This document shows positions 58,801-64,000 of a stretch of DNA of 64,000 nucleotides, piece by piece. Positions within the stretch are counted from its first letter, which is position 1; each line of letters begins with the position of its first letter. The notes under the pieces were generated by a model, which ran no database searches, was not told the origin of the DNA, and saw only the letters and a list, made by a program, of their open reading frames with translations. Location of the stretch: contig NZ_JBNAGK010000009.1 of the NCBI RefSeq assembly GCF_049803835.1, positions 191,181-255,180 on the forward strand, given 5' to 3'. This stretch comes from Pacificoceanicola sp049803835 (GTDB lineage Bacteria; Pseudomonadota; Alphaproteobacteria; Rhodobacterales; Rhodobacteraceae). The translations under genes and the position numbers were made by a program.

Positions 58801-60015
58801 TTACTTCGAGCGGTTGTAGACGTCGAAGAAGACGGCGGCGAGCAGGACGAGGCCCTTGATCATCTGCTGGTAGTCGATGCCGATGCCGACGATGGACATG
58901 CCGTTGTTCATCACGCCCATGATGAAGGCGCCGACAACGGCCCCGATGACCTTGCCCGAACCGCCCGACATGGACGCGCCGCCGATGAAGACCGCTGCGA
59001 TCACGTCGAGTTCGACGGCGAAGCCGGCTTTCGGCGTGGCGGTGTTCAGGCGGGCGGCGAAGATCAGGCCGGCGAGGGCGGCCAGAAGCCCCATGTTGAC
59101 GAAGGCCAGGAAAGTCAGGCGCTCGGTCTTGATGCCCGAGAGCTTGGCGGCCTTCTCGTTGCCCCCCAGCGCATAGATGCGGCGGCCGATGGTCGTGTTG
59201 GCGGTCAGAAAGGCGTAGATCACCGTCAGCACCACCATGGAAATCAGCACGTTCGGCAGCCCCCGGAAGGTGGCGAGCTTGAAGGTGACGAACAGGAGGG
59301 CCGCGCCGACGACGACGTTGCGGATGACGAAGAAGGACTGCGGTTCATCCTCGATCCCGTACTTCTTGTTCCGTGCCCGGTCACGCATGCCGAGGTAGAC
59401 GATCACCGCCACGGCGATCAGGCCAAGCGCCATGGCAAGCCCGTTGAAGTTCCGCACGCCAGCCAGATCGGCGAAGGGGGTCATCATCTCCTTGGAGAAC
59501 AGATCCGGGATGAAGCCGGTGGAGAGGCTCTGGAAATTCTTCGGGAAGGGGCCGACGGACTGACCCTGCAACAGCAGCAGCGACGCGCCGCGGAACACCA
59601 GCATCCCGGCGAGGGTCACGATGAAGCTCGGGATCTTCCAGTAGGCGACGAAGTAGCCCTGCGCCGCGCCGATGACGATGCCCATGAGCAGCGAGGCGAT
59701 GATGGCGAGCCAGACCGGCTGGTCCATGTCGACGATCATCACGGCGGCAAAGGCCCCGATGAAGCCCATCACGGAGCCAACGGAAAGGTCGATGTTGCCC
59801 GAGACGATGACCACCAGCATGCCGAGCGCCATGATGATGATGTAGCTGTTCTGCAGGAACAGGTTGGTGATGTTGACGGGTTTCAGCAGCGTGCCGTCGG
59901 TGACCACCTGGAAGAAGACCATGATCGCGATGAGCGCGATCAGAAGACCGTATTCGCGCAGGTGATGTTTGAAGTAATAGCCCATGCCCCGGGCGTCCGC
60001 GGTTGCCTGTTCCAT
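58801..60015 (-). CDS. mmsB: Multiple-monosaccharide ABC transporter permease (MmsB/GguB)
   Basis: The 404-aa permease of the ribose/xylose class (BPD_transp_2) has about ten spans. Typical segments are GMLVVIVSGNIDLSVGSVMG, FIVTLAGMLVFRGASLLLLQG and GGASMSGGSGKVIGAVVGAF. A mid-protein cytoplasmic insert (RDRARNKKYGIEDEPQ) is usual for GguB/XylH. ATG 60015 has GGGAGG 5 nt upstream. It carries sugars delivered by ChvE. Confidence 0.94.
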   Translation of the reverse strand: MEQATADARGMGYYFKHHLREYGLLIALIAIMVFFQVVTDGTLLKPVNITNLFLQNSYIIIMALGMLVVIVSGNIDLSVGSVMGFIGAFAAVMIVDMDQPVWLAIIASLLMGIVIGAAQGYFVAYWKIPSFIVTLAGMLVFRGASLLLLQGQSVGPFPKNFQSLSTGFIPDLFSKEMMTPFADLAGVRNFNGLAMALGLIAVAVIVYLGMRDRARNKKYGIEDEPQSFFVIRNVVVGAALLFVTFKLATFRGLPNVLISMVVLTVIYAFLTANTTIGRRIYALGGNEKAAKLSGIKTERLTFLAFVNMGLLAALAGLIFAARLNTATPKAGFAVELDVIAAVFIGGASMSGGSGKVIGAVVGAFIMGVMNNGMSIVGIGIDYQQMIKGLVLLAAVFFDVYNRSK

Positions 60016-60026
60016 GACGGCCTCCC

Positions 60027-61547
60027 TCACTCTGTGACTATGAGCGACATGATGCGCTCCTGGCTGGCCTCTTCGGCGGTAAGTTCACCGACAAGCTCGC
60101 CTTCGTTCATGACGTAGATCCGGTCGCACATGCCGAGCAGTTCCGGCATCTCCGACGAGATCATGACCACGCCTTTGCCCTGCGCGGCGAGGTCATTGAT
60201 GATGCTGTAGATCTCGAATTTCGCGCCAACGTCGATGCCGCGCGTCGGCTCGTCGAGGATCAGCACCTCCGGACCCGCGAACAGCCATTTCGAGAGGACA
60301 ACCTTCTGTTGGTTGCCGCCCGAAAGGTTGATGACCTTCTGGAAGACCGAGGGCGTGCGGATGTTCATCGCCTTGCGGTATTTCTCCGCGACGGTGGTTT
60401 CCTCGCGCTCGTTGATGACCCCGGCGGAGGAGACGCCGGGCAGGTTGGCGAGCGTGATGTTCGTCTGGATGTCCTCGTCCAGCACGAGTCCCAGCGACTT
60501 GCGGTCCTCCGTGACATAGGCGAGCCCTGCCTTGATGGCGCGGTCGATCTGGCTGACGTCGATCGGCTGGCCGTGCAGGGAGACGGTGCCGGAGATGTTC
60601 CGCCCGTAGCTGCGGCCGAAGATCGACATGGCGAGTTCCGTCCGGCCCGCGCCCATCAGCCCCGCGATGCCGACGACTTCGCCCTTGCGGACGGTGAAGT
60701 TGACGTCGGTGATGACCTGCCGTTCGGCGTGCTCAGGATGCCAGACGTTCCAGTCCTTGACCTCCATGAGCACGTCGCCGGGATTGCGCGGCCGCTCCGG
60801 GTAGCGGTCGGACATATCGCGGCCGACCATGTCGCGCACGATGCGATCTTCGGTGATCTCGCCCGAAGCCGCGGACATGGTGCTGACAGACGTGCCGTCG
60901 CGGATGACCGTCACCGTATCCGCCACGCGGCGGACCTCGTTGAGCTTGTGGGAGATGATGATCTGCGTGACGCCCTGCTGTTTGAGCTCCAGCATCAGGT
61001 CGAGCAGCGCCTGGCTGTCCGCCTCGGAGAGCGCGGCGGTCGGCTCGTCGAGGATCAGCAGGCGGACTTCCTTGGACAGCGCCTTGGCGATCTCCACGAG
61101 CTGCTGCTTGCCGACGCCAAGTTGTTCGATGCGGGTGGCCGGGGCCTCGCGCAGGCCGACCTTCCTGAGCAGCGCTTCGGTGCGCTGGAAGGTCTCGCGC
61201 CAGTCGATCACGCCGGAGGTGGCGCGTTCGTTGCCGAGAAACAGGTTCTCCGCGATGGAAAGGAGCGGCACGAGGGCCAGTTCCTGGTGGATGATGATGA
61301 TGCCGCGATGCTCGGAATCGGCGATGTCGCGGAATTGGGCCAGATCGCCCGCGTAGTGGATTTCACCATCGTAGCTGCCTGCGGGGTAGACCCCGGAGAG
61401 CACCTTCATCAGGGTCGATTTCCCGGCGCCGTTTTCGCCGCAGATGGCGTGGATTTCGCCTTCCATCACCTTGAGATTGACCGCGTCGAGCGCCTTGACG
61501 CCCGGAAAGGTCTTGGTGATCGAACGCATTTCGAGAAGCGGTGTCAC
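60027..61547 (-). CDS. mmsA: Multiple-monosaccharide ABC transporter ATPase (MmsA/GguA)
   Basis: The 506-aa protein contains two ABC domains. The first has Walker A GENGAGKST, and its signature position reads LGVGKQQLVEIAKAL. The second has a degenerate Walker A (GLMGAGRTELAM) but an intact LSGGNQQKVVLSKWL signature and VLILDEPTRGID. This asymmetry is normal for sugar importers of the RbsA/XylG class. The GTG at 61547, with AAGGGGG upstream, is the likely start; a TTG at 61562 is also possible. Confidence 0.93.
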   Translation of the reverse strand: MTPLLEMRSITKTFPGVKALDAVNLKVMEGEIHAICGENGAGKSTLMKVLSGVYPAGSYDGEIHYAGDLAQFRDIADSEHRGIIIIHQELALVPLLSIAENLFLGNERATSGVIDWRETFQRTEALLRKVGLREAPATRIEQLGVGKQQLVEIAKALSKEVRLLILDEPTAALSEADSQALLDLMLELKQQGVTQIIISHKLNEVRRVADTVTVIRDGTSVSTMSAASGEITEDRIVRDMVGRDMSDRYPERPRNPGDVLMEVKDWNVWHPEHAERQVITDVNFTVRKGEVVGIAGLMGAGRTELAMSIFGRSYGRNISGTVSLHGQPIDVSQIDRAIKAGLAYVTEDRKSLGLVLDEDIQTNITLANLPGVSSAGVINEREETTVAEKYRKAMNIRTPSVFQKVINLSGGNQQKVVLSKWLFAGPEVLILDEPTRGIDVGAKFEIYSIINDLAAQGKGVVMISSEMPELLGMCDRIYVMNEGELVGELTAEEASQERIMSLIVTE

Positions 61548-61573
61548 GCTTGCCCCCTTCAAGAGTAGAGGAG

Positions 61574-61608
61574 CCTGCCCCGCGTCCCGGAAGATGGTCC
61601 GGGGCAGG
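61574..61608 (-). terminator. Stem-loop between chvE and mmsA
   Basis: CCTGCCCCG and CGGGGCAGG form a 9-bp stem with a 17-nt loop. It has no U-run and probably stabilises the chvE message relative to mmsAB. Confidence 0.6.
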
Positions 61609-61641
61609 GGGCAGGCATTGGGAGTGAAAGCGGAGAAGGGC

Positions 61642-62694
61642 TTACTTGATCTGGTCTTCGGTGTAGTAACCGGACCCGATCAGGATTTCCTCCCAGTTGC
61701 TCGCATCGACCGAAACCGGCTCGAGCAGGTAGGACGGAACGACCTTCACACCGTTGTCATAGGTGGTGGTGTCGTTGATTTCCGGCTCGCCGCCGGCGAG
61801 AAGCGCGTCAACCATGCCGACGGTCACGCGGGCCAGCTCGCGGGTGTCCTTGAAGACGGTCGAGTACTGCTCGCCTGCGAGGATGGATTTCACGGACTGC
61901 ACTTCGGCGTCCTGACCGGAGACGATCGGCATCTTCAGATCGCCGGAGCCGTAGCCCACGCCCTTGAGCGAAGAGAGGATGCCGATGGACAGGCCGTCAT
62001 ACGGGGAGAGCACGCCATGCACCTGCTTGTCGGTGTAATGGGCGGAGAGGAGGTTATCCATGCGGGCCTGCGCCACCGCGCCGTCCCAGCGCAGCGTGCC
62101 GACGGTGTCCATGCCCATCTGGCCGGACTGGATGACGATGCTGCCATCGTCGATCATCGGCTGCAACACGGACATCGCGCCGTTGTAGAAGAAGTAGGCG
62201 TTGTTGTCGTCCGGCGAGCCGCCGAACAGCTCGACATTGTACGGGCCGTCACCGAAACGCTCCTTGAGACCGTTCACGAGGCTGGTGGCCTGCTGCACGC
62301 CAACCTTGAAGTTGTCGAAGGTGGCGTAATAGTCGACGTTGCCGCTGTCGCGGATCAGGCGGTCATAGGCGATGACATAGATGCCGGAGGCCGCTGCGTT
62401 CTCCAGCGCGTTCGACAGCGTGGTACCGTCGATGGCGGCGATCACGAGCACGTCGACACCCTTGGTGATCATGTTCTCGATCTGCGCGAGCTGGTTCGGA
62501 ATGTCGTCCTCGGCATACTGCAGGTCGGCCTCGTAACCGGCCTTTTCCAGTTCCAGCACCATGTTGTCGCCGTCGGCGATCCAGCGTGCGGAGGATTTCG
62601 TCGGCATGGCGATGCCCACGGTGCCTTCGGCAAACGATGCGGACGCGAAAGCGATGACCGCGGTGGCTGCGGTCAGAAGTGTCTTGAGTTTCAT
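61642..62694 (-). CDS. chvE: ChvE-type sugar-binding protein
   Basis: The 350-aa periplasmic protein has a signal peptide ending SFA and the galactose/glucose-binding fold (GTVGIAMPTKSSARWIADG, DVLVIAAIDGTTLSNAL, GSPDDNNAYFFYNGAM, VLSPYDGLSIGIL). ChvE binds several aldoses and in Agrobacterium also signals to VirA; here only transport is implied. GGGAGG precedes ATG 62694. It is the first gene of the chvE-mmsA-mmsB operon and is divergent from the gbpR-like gene. Confidence 0.95.
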   Translation of the reverse strand: MKLKTLLTAATAVIAFASASFAEGTVGIAMPTKSSARWIADGDNMVLELEKAGYEADLQYAEDDIPNQLAQIENMITKGVDVLVIAAIDGTTLSNALENAAASGIYVIAYDRLIRDSGNVDYYATFDNFKVGVQQATSLVNGLKERFGDGPYNVELFGGSPDDNNAYFFYNGAMSVLQPMIDDGSIVIQSGQMGMDTVGTLRWDGAVAQARMDNLLSAHYTDKQVHGVLSPYDGLSIGILSSLKGVGYGSGDLKMPIVSGQDAEVQSVKSILAGEQYSTVFKDTRELARVTVGMVDALLAGGEPEINDTTTYDNGVKVVPSYLLEPVSVDASNWEEILIGSGYYTEDQIK

Positions 62695-62838
62695 AGTTAC
62701 CTCCCAGAGGCGCAGGGCTCCCGTCCGCCGCACCTTGTTATCCCGAGCCCGTGTGGACTCATATGGTATCACTATTGTGGGCATGCATACCTGTAAAATG
62801 CTATTGTGCGCGCTGGGTATAACGATATTGGTATGCAT
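62695..62838. promoter_or_regulatory. chvE/gbpR divergent control region
   Basis: ATGCATACC (62783-62791) and GGTATGCAT (62830-62838) are inverted copies, and an ATGGTAT element lies near 62762. The region is AT-rich for this genome. The layout suits a LysR-type regulator bound between divergent promoters, with sugar-responsive control of chvE inferred from gbpR relatives. Confidence 0.55.
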
Positions 62839-63756
62839 ATGGACCTCATACGCCGCCTGAAACTCACCCATCTGAAACTGCTTCTGAAGATCGCCGAAGT
62901 GGGCCAGATCCAGATTGCCGCCGGGGCATTGAACATGTCGCAACCGGCGGCCTCGCGCATCCTTGCGGAAATCGAACGGGAGGTGACCGCGCCGCTTTTC
63001 ACCCGCACGCCGAAGGGCATGGAGGTGACGCCGGTCGGTGCAGCGTTCCTGCGCCGTGCCCGTGTCGTGCTGTCAGAGCTGGACGGGCTGGAGACCGAGG
63101 TGCAGCAGCTGATCAAGGGGCAGGCGGGTGAGGTGCGCATCGGCGCGGTCACCGGCCCGGCGGTCGGCATCCTGATGCCGGTGGTGCAGCAGTTGCGCTC
63201 CGAGGCGCCTGAGATGTCCATTACCATCGAGGTGAGTCCCTCGACGGATCTCGTGCGGGGGCTGGAGGAAGGCCGCTTCGATTTCATCCTCGCACGCATC
63301 CCGGGCTGGCAGGACAGCCGCGAGTTCATGGTGCATCCGGCGCGCTCGGAGGCGGTGCGGCTGCTGGTGCGGCGCACGCATCCGCTGGCCGGGCGGCGCG
63401 GCGTGCGACTGGCGGACCTGCTGGTGTACGACTGGGTGATCCAGGAACGCGGCTCGCCGATCCGGCAGGCGGTGGAAACGGCACTGCACGGTGCAGGCAT
63501 CCCGACACCGCACCGGGTGGTCAACAGTTCCTCGCTGCTGATCGTCCTGTCGCTGATCACCTCGACCGATGCCATTTCTCCGCAATCGCGCGAAGTCGCG
63601 GACCTGCTCGACAGCGAGGCGCTCGGCGGCGGGCTGACCACACTCGATCTCGCGGCGGACATCACCGTGACACCGTATTTCGCCATCCGCCACAACACGC
63701 GGCAGCTGACGCAGGCGGCGACACTGGTGTTCGAGAAGGTGCTGCGCAGCCTTTGA
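62839..63756 (+). CDS. gbpR: LysR-family regulator, GbpR-like
   Basis: The 305-aa protein has an N-terminal LysR winged helix (HLKLLLKIAEVGQIQIAAGA, MSQPAASRILAEIEREV) and a LysR substrate domain (about 95-300: GEVRIGAVTGPAVGILMPVV and so on). Its position divergent from chvE matches GbpR, the galactose-responsive regulator of chvE in Agrobacterium. ATG 62839 is preferred; ATG 62833 and GTG 62806 are in frame. Confidence 0.88.
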   Translation: MDLIRRLKLTHLKLLLKIAEVGQIQIAAGALNMSQPAASRILAEIEREVTAPLFTRTPKGMEVTPVGAAFLRRARVVLSELDGLETEVQQLIKGQAGEVRIGAVTGPAVGILMPVVQQLRSEAPEMSITIEVSPSTDLVRGLEEGRFDFILARIPGWQDSREFMVHPARSEAVRLLVRRTHPLAGRRGVRLADLLVYDWVIQERGSPIRQAVETALHGAGIPTPHRVVNSSSLLIVLSLITSTDAISPQSREVADLLDSEALGGGLTTLDLAADITVTPYFAIRHNTRQLTQAATLVFEKVLRSL

Positions 63757-63879
63757 TGCGCAGAAACGGATGGTTGCAGCGCGATCTTCGCACGATGCGC
63801 AAGGCTCCGCATCTGGACGGAACGACGGATGGGGTTGGTTTCGATGGTGAAGGCTCAAGGGTCGTTGCGACGGTTTCCG
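63757..63879. other. Non-coding stretch up to the IS30 element end
   Basis: No gene is apparent. The right part (about 63850-63876, containing CTCAAGGGTCGTTGCGACG) resembles IS30-type terminal inverted repeats read inward, so the insertion-sequence boundary probably falls here. Confidence 0.45.
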
Positions 63880-64000
63880 CTATCTCAGTTTCATCATCTC
63901 GGCTCTGAAGGCCTCGGTGGGGGTGCGCCAACCAAGGCACTTTCTGGGCGTACCGTTCAGGCGGTCGCAAATCGCCTTCATCTTGCGATTTGACAGCGCC
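63880..64000 (-). mobile_element. IS30-family transposase, C-terminal fragment at window edge
   Basis: The minus strand encodes the conserved transposase C-terminus. It contains RKMKAICDRLNGTPRKCLGW and then RTPTEAF, with TAG at 63882-63880. The RLNxRPRKxLGW(R/K)TPxE motif is diagnostic for IS30. The rest of the gene continues beyond base 64000, so completeness is unknown. Confidence 0.85.

Noticed and set aside
1..64000. CRISPR arrays, rRNA operons and tRNA genes
   Set aside because: No regularly spaced direct repeats with unique spacers and no conserved T-loop or rRNA sequences were noticed by eye; a covariance search would settle tRNAs.

Overview
The window is high-GC DNA of a Rhodobacteraceae-type alphaproteobacterium (Roseobacter/Rhodobacter group), judged from gene content and order, not from a marker gene. 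Signs are the uppS-cdsA-dxr-rseP-bamA-ompH-fabZ-lpxA-lpxI-lpxB cell-envelope block, lpxI in place of lpxH, a VPLPA-CTERM protein, a ChvE-type sugar transporter and a PQQ alcohol dehydrogenase locus. No rRNA, tRNA or CRISPR array was seen.

Layout. 1-10010 is housekeeping: a membrane protein cut by the window edge, a HlyC/CorC-type protein, a phosphoesterase-like protein, xerD with two upstream envelope ORFs, aroK-aroB, a VPLPA-CTERM surface protein, ssb and a lytic transglycosylase. 10141-10641 is a low-GC orphan. 10734-16920 is a peptide/opine-type ABC importer with a fused double ATPase, preceded by araC-miaA. 19029-32334 is pyrH, frr and the envelope/lipid A block, with a GlxA-type regulator gene inserted between pyrH and frr. 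32475-38848 is accessory: a 533-aa protein resembling helical pore-formers, an IalB protein, a candidate small-RNA region, a HerA-like ATPase, and an MFS exporter with a DeoR regulator.

39003-48919 is the most interesting block. It holds a PQQ alcohol dehydrogenase with the Asp-Tyr-Asp signature of lanthanide-dependent enzymes, two c-type cytochromes, a XoxJ/MoxJ-like periplasmic protein, a PedA/B/C (Lut-type) ABC transporter set with a beta-propeller, and an orphan NitT-type binding protein with ATPase but no permease. It is followed at 49007-53605 by coxG-S-L-M, a form II (AYRGAGR) molybdenum hydroxylase. A CCWTNGGTC(G)TA-like motif lies about 20-26 bp upstream of plausible -10 boxes in front of the dehydrogenase, the orphan binding protein, the PedA-type protein and coxG. 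This suggests one regulon in which a quinoprotein oxidises an alcohol and the hydroxylase may act on the product.

53738-58747 carries a glutaryl-CoA dehydrogenase-like enzyme, an unassigned NAD(P)-binding protein and a membrane-tethered winged-helix/TPR regulator. 58801-63756 is the mmsB-mmsA-chvE sugar importer with a divergent GbpR-like LysR gene. The right edge enters an IS30-family transposase. A poly-G/C tract and ten Ns between coxL and coxM mark an assembly gap.
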